Below are positions 43,053-52,945 of a stretch of DNA of 64,000 bases, one piece after another (within the stretch, counting starts at the first letter, position 1; each line of letters starts with the position of its first letter). The notes under the pieces were generated by a model, which worked only from the letters and a program-made list of their open reading frames with translations, was not told the DNA's origin and made no database searches. Source of the DNA: Kosakonia radicincitans DSM 16656 (GTDB lineage Bacteria; Pseudomonadota; Gammaproteobacteria; Enterobacterales; Enterobacteriaceae). The stretch is taken from positions 3,162,001 through 3,226,000 of the forward strand of contig NZ_CP018016.1 in assembly GCF_000280495.2 (NCBI RefSeq), given 5' to 3'. A program made the position numbers and the translations under genes.

Positions 43053-43326
43053 CTTTCAGAGATAGCGGCTGTTCTTGCTCAGGTACGAATCGAACCTTAA
43101 CCAACTCTGCCAGCCGTTTTTTTACAGATGGGTCAGTGCTTGTAATGACAAAGTCATTAATTTGTTCCGAGAGCATAAACCAACCGTGTTCATCACAGAC
43201 ATAAACCACGGATGGAACCTCCCGGATAGTGGGTTGATTACCGCTGATGTTAACAACCTTACTTACATGCTTAAACGACGTAGCTGCTTCACCACAGATC
43301 GGGCACGGCTTGGTTACTGATTTCAT
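43033..43326 (-). CDS. Zinc-ribbon protein, MqsA-N-terminus-like
   Basis: A 97-residue protein with CPICGEA near the N-terminus and CDEHG in the middle, a likely zinc site, plus an acidic C-terminal helix. Resembles the N-terminal metal domain of MqsA-type antitoxins, but no toxin is adjacent. Opposite strand to the pL operon. AAGGACGG ribosome site. Confidence 0.6.
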   Translation of the reverse strand: MKSVTKPCPICGEAATSFKHVSKVVNISGNQPTIREVPSVVYVCDEHGWFMLSEQINDFVITSTDPSVKKRLAELVKVRFVPEQEQPLSLKAIESLD

Positions 43327-43413
43327 AGTCCGTCCTTGCTGGTTGTGTAGGAACTCCAGCATACCACCGGGCCTGATGTGGTTAAAAGACAGGCATCAAC
43401 AGGGGGAAAACCA

Positions 43414-43788
43414 ATGATTAACCAGCACTACGGCACGATGCACATCATTCGTCAGTGCGTGACGCCAGGCATGCTGGCCATGCACAAGGGCCACACCTGG
43501 AATGTCTCAGCCGTTCGCGGCAAACACGTCTACCTGAGCACCATGCGTGAAGCAACGCGCATCAGCGATTGCCTGGTAGAGGTTCTGTTAAACGGTAAAG
43601 GTGATCCAGTGATCAAAGAAAAAACACCCACAGGCGCGAAATGCGCTTACTGCGGCAAGCCGCTCACGGCTGAAACCACAGTTAAAGAAACCATTCTGTT
43701 CCGTAACGGCGCGCAGCTCGCCCGCAAAGAAAATGAATACTGCTCTAAACAGTGTGCAACCCATGACCAATGGGCGCATGAAGGTTAA
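43414..43788 (+). CDS. Early phage zinc-binding protein, unknown function
   Basis: A 124-residue protein. C-terminal Cys motifs CAYCGK and YCSKQC form a probable zinc finger. N-terminal QCVTPGMLAMHKGHTWNVSA is beta-rich. AGGGGG ribosome site. Starts the second part of the pL operon. Confidence 0.65.
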   Translation: MINQHYGTMHIIRQCVTPGMLAMHKGHTWNVSAVRGKHVYLSTMREATRISDCLVEVLLNGKGDPVIKEKTPTGAKCAYCGKPLTAETTVKETILFRNGAQLARKENEYCSKQCATHDQWAHEG

Positions 43789-43817
43789 TTAACCGACGAG
43801 AAAACCAAGGAGTATTT

Positions 43818-44105
43818 ATGCAAATCATTACAGCTCAAACGGAAATTAAAGTCATTAATCAAGATGTCGCCCTTTTCAATTGCGAAAAGAAAGTAAGCGG
43901 CGTTATTCACACCCCATCGTCAAAAGAGGTGACCGTTATTCTCGATGGCGGTTATGTGCTGGGTAAGTTTGATTGCGCCCATTGCGCAGTGAAGGCCATC
44001 GCACTGCTGGCACTCAGTATTTCAGACGCAGATAAAGCCATGTTCGGCAGTTATCGCAACTACAAGCGTGAATTTACTGAAAGGGTTTTGCAGCAAGTTC
44101 ATTGA
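43818..44105 (+). CDS. Small early phage protein
   Basis: A 95-residue protein with a DCAHCAVKAIALLALSISDA helix, perhaps membrane-associated. AAGGAG ribosome site. No family recognised. The following 132 bases have no gene. Confidence 0.6.
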   Translation: MQIITAQTEIKVINQDVALFNCEKKVSGVIHTPSSKEVTVILDGGYVLGKFDCAHCAVKAIALLALSISDADKAMFGSYRNYKREFTERVLQQVH

Positions 44106-44237
44106 GCAAAAGCCCACGCAAGGTGGGCCAGCCCTTCCGGTGTACCGACCAAAGCAAACCGGAACTTTTAACACTAATAAACCGCAGGCGGCTTAATCAG
44201 CGCCGGGGATTTTATCACCCCAAAATAAGGATCTGGT

Positions 44238-47171
44238 ATGGAATTCTTTTATTTAATTAAAGCAACTCAGAAATCAGGCAAGCCGAGTGCAGTTGTCTGG
44301 TTTAGTGCGAAAACCGAAGCTCGTGCAAAATTGCAGGTACAGGTAATTCTCGAAGATAACGAAATCGCTACCGGGCGCGGCCACGATTATCAGTTGCCGG
44401 TACTGACTAATTTCCCTGTGGTTGACGATCTGCCAGCAGAAGAAGCTATCGACTTCACCTGGTGCGATCGTTATTCGCTGACTGATGACGGACGTACCTG
44501 GCTGAAAATTACCAGCCAGGCCACAACAGACACTCAGGATACCGAATCAACAGAGGGTGCTGTAAACGAAGCAGCAGATCCGGTTTCGTCCCCCGCAGAA
44601 ACATCCCCCCTGCAAACGAACACCCACTCAGACGTGACGGAGGATGATGACGAAAATACGTTATATCCGGTGGTAAAACTGCGTCTGCCTCAGCGAATTA
44701 TTGCACAGTATCTGAGTGACAAAATGCGCCATCACGTAACTCAGTCTCAGCGTGTGGAGATTGGTGCTATGGAGATGGACAGCGATAATAACCATGTCCA
44801 GAACCTGCTACTTGCTGCGCGAAATATCCCCGGCATCGACAATCTGACAACGCATGAGTTGTGGAAATTAACCAGTGCCATCAAGTCAGTATTCCCGGAA
44901 GAAAAACGCCATGAGCTTGCTGTCATGGTTCAGTTTATCCTGGCGTGGTCTGATACCCATCACATTGACCGTGGCCTGCTTGTAAAAGAATGGGCCGCTG
45001 GTAAACGTATTCCTGCCATTCAGCGCACCGATACTGGCACCAATGCAGGCGGCGGGAATGCCACCGATCGCAATCCTGACTACGAGCATACGCTGGACAC
45101 CCTAGATATTGAGATCGCAGCGGCAACAATGCCGATGGATTTTGATATCTACAACATTCCTGGTTCAGTTCACCGCCGTGCGAAGGACATTGTCGCAGCC
45201 AAAGAAAGTCCGTTTAAGGAGTGGTCAGCAGCGCTGCGCAAAACGCCTGGCATCCTCGATTTCTCCCGCGCGGCTATTTTCGCCCTTATCCGCAGCGCCA
45301 CTGAAAATGTGCATCACTTCCCGGTCAGCTTACAGACCTATATCAACGCAAACCTCACTGAGCATCAGCACGACAAACCGACGGATGAAACCCTAGCGGC
45401 GGCGCGTCAGATAGACAGCGCTGCGGTTGTCGCCGGGGTGATTCAGGGCGCCGAGCCGGTTGAAAGCCTCGATAAACTTGCCACTGAATTTGCTGTCGTG
45501 GGGAAAGCGGCAGCCGAAGCTACCCGCGCGTCGGTGAGTGAAACGACCGGTCAGCCGGAAGTGAAAAAGCTGGGCGGCGGGATGTTTTCCATTGATGGCC
45601 TGATCGGCAACACAACCCAAACGAACGTGCAGGAGAATGCCGAAGATGTGCAGATGGAAAAGACTTTCCAGATCGAAGACCAAAATACTGCTGCGCTGCC
45701 GGGAGGCGAAAGCGTGGATCTCGCTGGTACGCAAACAGATACCCTGAGCACCCATGACATTATGGCCGCTGCGGCCCCGCTGATGGCCGCCGCAGTTGCC
45801 GGGCCGGAAAGCACCCAACCGTTACAGGACGAAGTGCAACAGCATGCAGCAGACGCAACACCGGAACCTGAATACCCGGCATTCTTCGAACCGGGCCGCT
45901 ACGAAGGTTTGCCGAACAACGTTTACCACGCGGCAAATGGTATCAGCAGCACGCAGGTGAAAGATGCCCGCGTCAGCCTGATGTACTTCAACGCGCGCCA
46001 CGTTGCCAAAACCATCGCCCGCGAACAATCGAAGGTGCTGGATATGGGGAATCTGGTGCATGCGCTGGCGCTCCAACCTGAAAACCTTCTGGCTGAATTC
46101 AGCATTGAGCCGGAGATCCCGAAAGGCGCATTCACCACCACAGCAACAATCCGCGCCTTTATCGATGAATACAACGCCGGGTTGCCGCCGCAGTTAAGCA
46201 CAGATGACATTAAAGCGCTGCTGGAAACGCACAACGCCACCCTGCCCGCGCAACTGCCGCTAGGCACATCTGTTGACGAAACAGGGCAAAGCTACATGTC
46301 CCTGCCGGCAGAATATCAGCGCATAGAAGAAGGCCAGAAGCAAACTGCCACGGCAATGAAAGCCTGCATCAAAGAGTACAACGCCACCCTGCCCGCCCCG
46401 GTTAAAACCAGCGGCAGCCGCGACACATTGCTCGAACAACTGGCGCTTATACATCCCAACCTGGTGGCGCAGGAAGCGCAGAAACCCGCGCCGCTGAAAG
46501 TATCGGGCCAGAAAGCAGATCTGATTCAAGCGGTTAAAAGCGTTAATCCCGATGCAGTCTTTGCCGACGAGCTGCTGGATGCATGGCGCGAGAACCCGGA
46601 AGACAAAATTCTGGTCACCCGCCAGCAAATGGCAACGGCCACGGCGATTCAGTCCGCGCTGCTGGCGCACCCGACCGCCGGGAAATTCCTCACCCACCCT
46701 GGTCGCGCCGTTGAAGTGAGCTATTTCGGGTTCGACGACGAAACCGGGCTGGAAATCCGTGTGCGTCCCGATCTGGAAATCGATATGGGCGGCATCCGTG
46801 TCGGCGTAGACCTGAAAACGATCAGTATGTGGAACGTCAAACAGCCAGCTTTGCGGGCAAAACTGCACCGGGAAATTATCGACCGCGATTACCACCTCAG
46901 CGCGGCCATGTACATGAACACCGCAGCACTGGATCAGTTCTTCTGGATTTTCGTCAACAAGGATGAGGGCTACCACTGGATCGCGATTGTCGAAGCCAGC
47001 CCGGAACTCATCGAACTCGGCGCGCTGGAATACCAGACCACTATGCGCGCTATCGCGAACGCATTCGACACAGGCGAATGGCCTGCGCCAGTTACCGAAG
47101 ATTACGCCGACGAACTGACCGACTACGACCTGCGCCGCCTTGAATCGCTGCGCGCACTGGCAAACGCATAA
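44238..47171 (+). CDS. recE: Exodeoxyribonuclease VIII (RecE-like)
   Basis: A 977-residue 5'-3' double-strand exonuclease. N-terminal ~500 residues are a long dispensable-type region as in Rac RecE (866 residues). The C-terminal nuclease (from ~570, YEGLPNNVYHAANGISSTQV) shows the PD-(D/E)XK core: EIRVRPDLEID and GVDLKT. It resects DNA ends for RecT. Ribosome site AAGGAT. Upstream low-complexity regions are Glu/Asp/Thr-rich. Confidence 0.92.
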   Translation: MEFFYLIKATQKSGKPSAVVWFSAKTEARAKLQVQVILEDNEIATGRGHDYQLPVLTNFPVVDDLPAEEAIDFTWCDRYSLTDDGRTWLKITSQATTDTQDTESTEGAVNEAADPVSSPAETSPLQTNTHSDVTEDDDENTLYPVVKLRLPQRIIAQYLSDKMRHHVTQSQRVEIGAMEMDSDNNHVQNLLLAARNIPGIDNLTTHELWKLTSAIKSVFPEEKRHELAVMVQFILAWSDTHHIDRGLLVKEWAAGKRIPAIQRTDTGTNAGGGNATDRNPDYEHTLDTLDIEIAAATMPMDFDIYNIPGSVHRRAKDIVAAKESPFKEWSAALRKTPGILDFSRAAIFALIRSATENVHHFPVSLQTYINANLTEHQHDKPTDETLAAARQIDSAAVVAGVIQGAEPVESLDKLATEFAVVGKAAAEATRASVSETTGQPEVKKLGGGMFSIDGLIGNTTQTNVQENAEDVQMEKTFQIEDQNTAALPGGESVDLAGTQTDTLSTHDIMAAAAPLMAAAVAGPESTQPLQDEVQQHAADATPEPEYPAFFEPGRYEGLPNNVYHAANGISSTQVKDARVSLMYFNARHVAKTIAREQSKVLDMGNLVHALALQPENLLAEFSIEPEIPKGAFTTTATIRAFIDEYNAGLPPQLSTDDIKALLETHNATLPAQLPLGTSVDETGQSYMSLPAEYQRIEEGQKQTATAMKACIKEYNATLPAPVKTSGSRDTLLEQLALIHPNLVAQEAQKPAPLKVSGQKADLIQAVKSVNPDAVFADELLDAWRENPEDKILVTRQQMATATAIQSALLAHPTAGKFLTHPGRAVEVSYFGFDDETGLEIRVRPDLEIDMGGIRVGVDLKTISMWNVKQPALRAKLHREIIDRDYHLSAAMYMNTAALDQFFWIFVNKDEGYHWIAIVEASPELIELGALEYQTTMRAIANAFDTGEWPAPVTEDYADELTDYDLRRLESLRALANA

Positions 47172-47180
47172 GGGGGGATC

Positions 47181-48260
47181 ATGGAAAATACAAACGTTGC
47201 TGTAACAGACCAGAGCGCGATTGTTAACTCAAATATCGCGCTTTTCGACTCGCAGTACCTGAACGCCATCAGCGCTTTTGCGCAGATGATGTCGCAAGGG
47301 GCTGCAACTGTCCCGCGTCACCTCCAGGGAAATGCGGCGGATTGTATGGCTGTAGCTATGCAGGCGGCGCAGTGGCAAATGAACCCGTTCGCCGTGGCGC
47401 AGAAAACACACCTGATTAATGGCGTGCTGGGTTATGAGGCGCAGCTCGTCAACGCGGTGATCTCCCGTAGTGGTGTGCTGGCCTCTCGTTTCGAATATGA
47501 ATGGTACGGCCCGTGGGAAAAGGTGATCGGCAGATTCAACATTAAGAAAGGTGAGAAAGGCGAATACCGGGTTCCTGGCTGGAGCATGGCGGACGAAGAA
47601 GGGATCGGCATCATCATCCGCGCCCGGCTAAAAGGCGAGGAGCAATACCGCGAACTGGATTTACTGCTGGCGCAGGCACGGGTTCGAAACTCCACCCTGT
47701 GGGCGGATGATCCACGCCAGCAGCTTGCTTACCTTGCGGTTAAGCGCTGGGCGCGACTCTTCTGCCCGGATGTGATCCTCGGCGTATACACACCGGATGA
47801 GCTTGAAGATCGTCAGGAAAGAGTCATCAACCCTGACCCGGCACCACGCGTAAGCGTCCAGGAGATTACTGAGAGCGAGCCACAAAATCAGACGGTGATC
47901 GATAACACTGATGGACAGGAAACCAAAGCAGAGGCATTCCGCGCGCGCATTGATGCCGCTGAAACACTGGAGGCTGCGACTGCTGTCGGTAATCAGATTA
48001 ACGAGGCGAAAGCAGCTCTCGGCACAGCCCTCTTCACGGAACTGAAAAACAAGGCAACGCGTCGTTATCACCTGGTCAACAACCGGAACAAGGTTGAGGC
48101 GGCGATTAATTCTCTGCCATCGCCCGGCGAACCCGGCGCGGCGGAACAGTTTGCCGCCGTGGAGCGTACGCTTTCCGCAGCAAAACGCCACCTGGGCGAT
48201 GATTTGTACGAAAAATACAGCATCACGCTCACCGACATGAAACCCGAATACGTTGGCTAA
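47181..48260 (+). CDS. recT: Recombinase RecT with C-terminal extension
   Basis: A 359-residue single-strand annealing protein. The RecT core (residues ~1-235) is clear: QGAATVPRHLQGNAADCMAV, VAQKTHLINGVLGYEAQLVN, IIRARLKGEEQYRELDLLLA, STLWADDPRQQLAYLAVKRW. The last ~100 residues (RIDAAETLEAATAVGNQINE...) are an extra helical domain not present in Rac RecT (269 residues). Starts 9 bases after recE. Confidence 0.92.
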   Translation: MENTNVAVTDQSAIVNSNIALFDSQYLNAISAFAQMMSQGAATVPRHLQGNAADCMAVAMQAAQWQMNPFAVAQKTHLINGVLGYEAQLVNAVISRSGVLASRFEYEWYGPWEKVIGRFNIKKGEKGEYRVPGWSMADEEGIGIIIRARLKGEEQYRELDLLLAQARVRNSTLWADDPRQQLAYLAVKRWARLFCPDVILGVYTPDELEDRQERVINPDPAPRVSVQEITESEPQNQTVIDNTDGQETKAEAFRARIDAAETLEAATAVGNQINEAKAALGTALFTELKNKATRRYHLVNNRNKVEAAINSLPSPGEPGAAEQFAAVERTLSAAKRHLGDDLYEKYSITLTDMKPEYVG

Positions 48261-48300
48261 TCGACGCCGGGAGGGGCAACCCTCCCGCTCTGGAGGATTT

Positions 48301-48480
48301 ATGGAGCGAGAAAACTGGAGTGTCGAAGATCTGATGCTACTCGCCAGGCACGGTAATCAGTCGGTGGCTGAGTTGACCGGGCGGGATATCGAAGAGATAC
48401 GGGCACGGCGGCTGCAGCGCAACATCGAAATTAACTGCTGGGACAAATTTGATCCGGAGCGTGCGCATGAAGCTGATTAA
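48301..48480 (+). CDS. Small early phage protein
   Basis: A 59-residue helical protein (ENWSVEDLMLLARHGNQSVA, IEEIRARRLQRNIEINCW). GGAGG ribosome site decides the start. Overlaps the next gene. Confidence 0.65.
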   Translation: MERENWSVEDLMLLARHGNQSVAELTGRDIEEIRARRLQRNIEINCWDKFDPERAHEAD

Positions 48481-48730
48481 CCGAAGCAGCAAAAATTCAC
48501 CGCTGGCACGGCAGGCATGTGACGCAGCACTGGCATCTCATGTTGAAAAATTTGGTGAGTATGGACGCCACGATAAAACGACAACTTACACGGTTCTCGT
48601 TGAAGGCGTGAAAATTACCGTTGAAGTGGTCAACCGCCCGGCAAGCTATGTTGCGACGGCACTGACAGGAAGGCGCCGTATACGCTCACTTGTAAGCCGT
48701 GGAATAAATTCAGAGCGCGAGGAAGTATGA
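48467..48730 (+). CDS. DUF4060-like protein
   Basis: An 87-residue protein (KLINRSSKNSPLARQACDAA, EKFGEYGRHDKTTTYTVLVE) resembling the DUF4060 family of enterobacterial prophages. GGAG ribosome site; overlaps both neighbours. Confidence 0.7.
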   Translation: MKLINRSSKNSPLARQACDAALASHVEKFGEYGRHDKTTTYTVLVEGVKITVEVVNRPASYVATALTGRRRIRSLVSRGINSEREEV

Positions 48731-48810
48731 AAATCAGGACAAAAGACAACGAGGGCCACTACTTCCGGGAAGTGGTTAATATGAAACATGGAGCCACTGA
48801 CGTGGCCTGA
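48727..48810 (+). CDS. 27-residue early phage peptide
   Basis: Starts on the stop codon of the DUF4060-like gene (ATGA) and encodes a short peptide (MKIRTKDNEGHYFREVVNMK...). The overlap and charged composition suggest a real small gene. Function unknown. Confidence 0.45.
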   Translation: MKIRTKDNEGHYFREVVNMKHGATDVA

Positions 48811-48828
48811 GTATGGTGTGAGGTGGGT

Positions 48829-49083
48829 ATGAATACGATTTTTTTATTACTGGCTGAATTTGAAACAGCATCAATACCTCTTGCCGATGTATGCGAAAAA
48901 TACTTTGGCATGAAGTCAGCGACCGCTGATAAAAAAGCTGCGTTGGGACAATTGCCTATCCCAACGTTCCGGGCTGGCGAAAGCCAGAAAGCGCCGCGGA
49001 TGATTCATATTCAGGATCTCGCCGATTACATAGAGAAACAAAGGGCGGCAGGAAGAGAACTTTTTAAACAAATGAACAGCTAG
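48829..49083 (+). CDS. PrtN/excisionase-like HTH protein
   Basis: An 84-residue protein of the pyocin-activator PrtN family: EFETASIPLADVCEKYFGMK, then PTFRAGESQKAPRMIHIQDL and a helical tail. In prophages this family lies at the genome end and is probably an excisionase. ATG at 48829 follows GAGGTGGG. Terminator directly follows. Confidence 0.78.
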   Translation: MNTIFLLLAEFETASIPLADVCEKYFGMKSATADKKAALGQLPIPTFRAGESQKAPRMIHIQDLADYIEKQRAAGRELFKQMNS

Positions 49084-49089
49084 TGGCAT

Positions 49090-49111
49090 GCCGGGCTTCG
49101 CCCGGCTTTTT
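49090..49111 (+). terminator. Terminator at the prophage right end
   Basis: Perfect 7-bp stem GCCGGGC/GCCCGGC, loop TTC, then five T. Confidence 0.9.
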
Positions 49112-49205
49112 CGTATTGTTTGATGCTATTCTTTTATATTTTACCACAGCCCGGCACCCCACAAGCACCCCATTCGAACATAAGGCAATGATAAATATAT
49201 AATAA
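49112..49205. other. Probable right attachment site region (attR)
   Basis: AT-rich segment between the last phage terminator and the ppsA terminator. The boundary must lie here, because the two flanking terminators belong to phage and host respectively. The core cannot be set without the left end. The repeated CACCCCA heptamer near 49157-49173 is the only visible feature. Confidence 0.45.
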
Positions 49206-49228
49206 ACCCCGACATTGTGCCGGGGATT
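49204..49228 (-). terminator. ppsA terminator
   Basis: Stem CCCCG/CGGGG (extended by CA/TG with one mismatch) followed on the minus strand by TTTATTATAT. Lies 13 bases after the ppsA stop. Confidence 0.75.
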
Positions 49229-49240
49229 TCCTTCAGTACG

Positions 49241-51619
49241 TTATTTTTTCAGTTCAGCAAGCGAGAGCCATGTCTGCACCACGGTGTCCGGATTCAGCGA
49301 CAGACTGTCGATGCCTTCATCCATCAACCATGCGGCGAAATCTTCGTGATCCGAAGGCCCCTGGCCGCAGATACCGACATATTTGCCATGTTTTTTCGCC
49401 GCGCGAATCGCCATCGACAGCAGGGCTTTCACCGCCTCATTACGTTCATCGAACAGTTCGGAAACGACGCCGGAGTCACGATCGAGGCCCAGCGTAAGCT
49501 GCGTCATATCGTTGGAACCAATCGAGAAACCATCAAAGTGCTCAAGGAACTGCTCCGCCAGCAGTGCGTTGGACGGAATTTCGCACATCATAATGATCTT
49601 CAGCCCGTTCTCACCGCGTTTCAGTCCCTGGCGCGCCAGTTCATCAACCACGGCTTTCGCCTGCTCCACGGTACGAACGAACGGGATCATGATCTCAACG
49701 TTTGTCAGCCCCATCTCGTTGCGCACGCGTTTTACCGCTTCGCATTCGAGCGCAAAGCAGTCGCGGAAGCTGTCGGCTACATAACGACCCGCCCCACGGA
49801 AACCGAGCATCGGGTTCTCTTCTTCCGGTTCATAACGCTCGCCGCCGACCAGATTGGCGTATTCGTTCGATTTAAAATCCGACAAACGCACAATCACGCG
49901 CTTCGGCCAGAACGCCGCGCCCAGCGTGGCAATCCCTTCCGTCAGACGACCGACGTAAAACTCAACCGGCGAGTCAAAACCTTTCATCATCTCGCGAATT
50001 TCGCTTTGCAGCTTCGCTTCCTGATCATCAAACTCCAGCAGCGCGCGCGGGTGAACGCCAATCATGCGGTTAATGATAAATTCCAGGCGCGCCAGCCCGA
50101 CACCTTCATTCGGCAAACAGGCGAAATCAAAGGCGCGATCCGGGTTACCGACGTTCATCATGATCTTCAGCGGCAGATCCGGCATGGTATCGACGCTGGA
50201 GCTTTTCACGCTGAAATCGAGCAGATCGGCATACACATAACCCGTGTCGCCTTCGGCACAGGAGACAGTTACTTTTTCACCGGTTTTGATACGTTCGGTC
50301 GCATCACCGCAACCTACCACCGCCGGGATCCCCAGTTCACGGGCGATAATCGCCGCATGGCAGGTTCGACCACCACGGTTGGTGACAATCGCAGCCGCCT
50401 TCTTCATGATCGGTTCCCAGTCCGGGTCGGTCATATCGGTGACCAGCACATCGCCCGCTTCAATCAGGTTCATTTCGCTGATGTCGTGGATCACTTTAAC
50501 CGTACCTGCGCCGATGCGATGACCGATAGCGCGGCCTTCAGAGATGATTCGCCCTTGCGCATGCAGCGTATAGCGTTCCATCACCTGTCCACGGGAGCGC
50601 ACCGTTTCCGGACGCGCCTGCACGATAAACAACTTGCCGGTATGGCCGTCTTTCGCCCATTCAATATCCATCGGACGACCATAGTGTTTTTCGATTTGTA
50701 CCGCCTGTTTGGCCAGCGCCTGCACATCGGCATCGCTCAGCGAGAAGCGATCGCGATCGGCCTGCGGCACATCTTCAATCTGTACCTGTTTACCGTGTTC
50801 CTGCGTGGGCGCATAAATCATGCGGATCTTTTTCGAGCCCATCGTGCGGCGCACAATCGCCGGACGGCCAGCCGCCAGCGTCGGTTTATGCACGTAGAAC
50901 TCATCGGGGTTGACCGCGCCCTGCACCACCATCTCGCCCAGCCCCCACGCAGAGGTGATAAATACCACCTGGTCGAAGCCGGATTCGGTGTCAATAGAGA
51001 ACATCACGCCGGAAGCGCCGATGTCCGAGCGCACCATACGCTGCACGCCCGCAGAGAGCGCCACGCCGCGGTGGTCATAACCCTGATGCACGCGGTAAGA
51101 GATAGCGCGGTCGTTAAACAGCGAAGCAAACACGTGTTTAACAGCCACCAGCACGGCGTCATAACCCTGAACATTGAGGAATGTTTCTTGCTGACCGGCG
51201 AAAGAAGCGTCCGGCATATCCTCCGCCGTCGCCGAGGAGCGTACGGCAAACGAGGCCTGCGCGTCATCCTCCGACAGTTTTGCATACGCATCATGAACCG
51301 CTTTCTCCAGCTCCGGCGGGAAAGGCGTATCGACAATCCACTGGCGGATCTGTGCGCCGGCTTTCGCCAGCTCAGAGACATCGTCAATATCCGTGTTATC
51401 CAGCAGCGCATAAATACGTTGATTTAAGCCGCTCTGTTCAAGGAACTGGTTAAACGCATCGGCGGTGGTCGCGAACCCATTCGGCACGGAAACTCCCACG
51501 CCTGACAGGTTAGTAATCATTTCACCAAGGGAGGCATTTTTGCCCCCAACTCTGTCTACATCATTCATGCCGAGTTGGTCATACCAAAGCACCAGCGGAG
51601 ACGAGCCATTGTTGGACAT
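49241..51619 (-). CDS. ppsA: Phosphoenolpyruvate synthase
   Basis: A 792-residue enzyme making PEP from pyruvate and ATP in gluconeogenesis, as long as in E. coli. ATP-binding N-terminal domain ([20 protein letters not shown]), phospho-His domain ([15 protein letters not shown] with the swivelling His), and C-terminal TIM barrel ([17 protein letters not shown]). ATG at 51619 with AAAGGA. The 3' end is intact at the prophage border. Likely controlled by Cra and PpsR. Confidence 0.97.
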   Translation of the reverse strand: MSNNGSSPLVLWYDQLGMNDVDRVGGKNASLGEMITNLSGVGVSVPNGFATTADAFNQFLEQSGLNQRIYALLDNTDIDDVSELAKAGAQIRQWIVDTPFPPELEKAVHDAYAKLSEDDAQASFAVRSSATAEDMPDASFAGQQETFLNVQGYDAVLVAVKHVFASLFNDRAISYRVHQGYDHRGVALSAGVQRMVRSDIGASGVMFSIDTESGFDQVVFITSAWGLGEMVVQGAVNPDEFYVHKPTLAAGRPAIVRRTMGSKKIRMIYAPTQEHGKQVQIEDVPQADRDRFSLSDADVQALAKQAVQIEKHYGRPMDIEWAKDGHTGKLFIVQARPETVRSRGQVMERYTLHAQGRIISEGRAIGHRIGAGTVKVIHDISEMNLIEAGDVLVTDMTDPDWEPIMKKAAAIVTNRGGRTCHAAIIARELGIPAVVGCGDATERIKTGEKVTVSCAEGDTGYVYADLLDFSVKSSSVDTMPDLPLKIMMNVGNPDRAFDFACLPNEGVGLARLEFIINRMIGVHPRALLEFDDQEAKLQSEIREMMKGFDSPVEFYVGRLTEGIATLGAAFWPKRVIVRLSDFKSNEYANLVGGERYEPEEENPMLGFRGAGRYVADSFRDCFALECEAVKRVRNEMGLTNVEIMIPFVRTVEQAKAVVDELARQGLKRGENGLKIIMMCEIPSNALLAEQFLEHFDGFSIGSNDMTQLTLGLDRDSGVVSELFDERNEAVKALLSMAIRAAKKHGKYVGICGQGPSDHEDFAAWLMDEGIDSLSLNPDTVVQTWLSLAELKK

Positions 51620-51949
51620 CGAAACAATCCTTTTGTGATATATGAATGGGTAAAATCTCAGACTGCGTATTAATCCTGGCATAATTAATTCGCCGGAAAA
51701 AACGGTGAATCGTGTAAGCAATTCCAGATTATGGTTTTTCGGACAGATTCCCATCAATTAATCACGCGGCGAGAATATCTCTTTTTAGAATATCCTTATT
51801 TTTCATACGCCATCAAAAAAAGTGAACCCTGTAGTTCATAAAAAATAAAAACACCATTTCATTTTAAAAATGAGAAAAAGGAGATACGCACAATGAAGAT
51901 TTTAATTTATGCTTTCATAGAATTACGTATGAAAGTCAGGATGGGTTAA
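51620..51949. promoter_or_regulatory. Divergent ppsA-ppsR regulatory region
   Basis: A 330-base AT-rich gap with no gene. It holds a Cra/FruR-like site GGTGAATCGTGTAA at 51704-51717 (one mismatch to the usual RSTGAAWCSNTHHW pattern), expected to activate ppsA. AT-rich promoters for both directions are not resolved. Confidence 0.6.
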
Positions 51950-52783
51950 ATGGACAGTTCTGTTGATCGCCACGTGTTTTATATTTCTGATGGAACCGCT
52001 ATCACCGCTGAAGTATTGGGCCATGCGGTGATGTCACAATTTCCGGTCGCCGTCAGCAGCATTACCCTGCCTTTCGTGGAAAACGAGAGCCGCGCCCGCG
52101 CCGTCAAAGATCAGATTGATGCTATCTATCAGCAAACGGGCAACCGTCCATTGGTTTTTTATTCCATTGTGATCCCCGAAATTCGCTCTATTATTTTGCA
52201 AAGCGAAGGATTTTGTCAGGACATTGTTCAGGCGCTGGTTGCCCCATTACAGCAGGAATTAAAGCTCGATCCTACCCCGATTGCGCATCGCACGCATGGG
52301 CTTAATCCGGGTAATTTAACTAAATATGATGCGCGTATTGCCGCAATTGATTACACACTGGCACATGATGACGGTATTTCGTTGCGCAACCTCGATCAGG
52401 CTCAGGTCATTTTACTGGGGGTATCGCGCTGTGGAAAAACCCCAACCAGCCTCTATCTTGCGATGCAATTCGGTATTCGCGCAGCGAATTATCCCTTTAT
52501 TGCCGATGATATGGATAACCTTGTACTTCCGGCTGCGTTAAAACCGTTGCAGCATAAATTATTTGGTCTGACCATTAACCCTGAACGCCTTGCAGCAATT
52601 CGTGAAGAGCGGCGGGAGAACAGCCGGTACGCTTCTTTGCGACAGTGCCGCATGGAAGTAGCGGAAGTAGAAGCGCTTTATCGCAAAAATCAGATTCCCT
52701 GTCTTAACAGTACCAACTACTCAGTTGAAGAGATTGCGACCAAAATGCTCGACATCATGGGACTGAACCGCCGCATGTACTAA
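51950..52783 (+). CDS. ppsR: PEP synthase regulatory protein (kinase/pyrophosphorylase)
   Basis: A 277-residue DUF299 protein (YdiA). It phosphorylates PpsA using ADP and reactivates it by pyrophosphorylysis. P-loop [11 protein letters not shown] near 153-160 and the block '[13 protein letters not shown]' are conserved. Divergent from ppsA. ATG with AGGATGG site. Confidence 0.96.
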   Translation: MDSSVDRHVFYISDGTAITAEVLGHAVMSQFPVAVSSITLPFVENESRARAVKDQIDAIYQQTGNRPLVFYSIVIPEIRSIILQSEGFCQDIVQALVAPLQQELKLDPTPIAHRTHGLNPGNLTKYDARIAAIDYTLAHDDGISLRNLDQAQVILLGVSRCGKTPTSLYLAMQFGIRAANYPFIADDMDNLVLPAALKPLQHKLFGLTINPERLAAIREERRENSRYASLRQCRMEVAEVEALYRKNQIPCLNSTNYSVEEIATKMLDIMGLNRRMY

Positions 52784-52860
52784 GCGTGGCTGCACCAGTT
52801 TTCTGGCTGCGGATTGCCCGGAGAACAGGCGGCATAACGACGAAAAGCGATGTTTGCGGA

Positions 52861-52900
52861 TATTTAAAAATAAGTGACATATCAAGAGAGATGTCACTTA
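52861..52900 (-). terminator. Terminator of the 52946 peptide gene
   Basis: Perfect 10-bp stem TAAGTGACAT/ATGTCACTTA with a 10-base loop, followed on the minus strand by TTTTTAAATA. Lies 46 bases after the peptide gene. Confidence 0.8.
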
Positions 52901-52945
52901 TACACATATCAACAATGCGAGATCATTGCAGTTAATAGGTTGCTA

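Noticed and set aside
46260..46976. 238-codon minus-strand frame inside recE
   Set aside because: Shadow of the recE exonuclease domain, which carries clear catalytic motifs in the plus strand.
49112..49205. Prophage insertion in a tRNA gene
   Set aside because: The right border is intergenic next to ppsA; no tRNA 3' end is visible. The left border is outside the window.
49217..51427. 736-codon plus-strand frame opposite ppsA
   Set aside because: Antisense shadow of the highly conserved ppsA gene; rich in His, Arg and Phe as expected from reverse-complement codons.
51181..51453. Short plus-strand frame rich in Pro and Arg in ppsA
   Set aside because: Shadow frame within conserved ppsA sequence.
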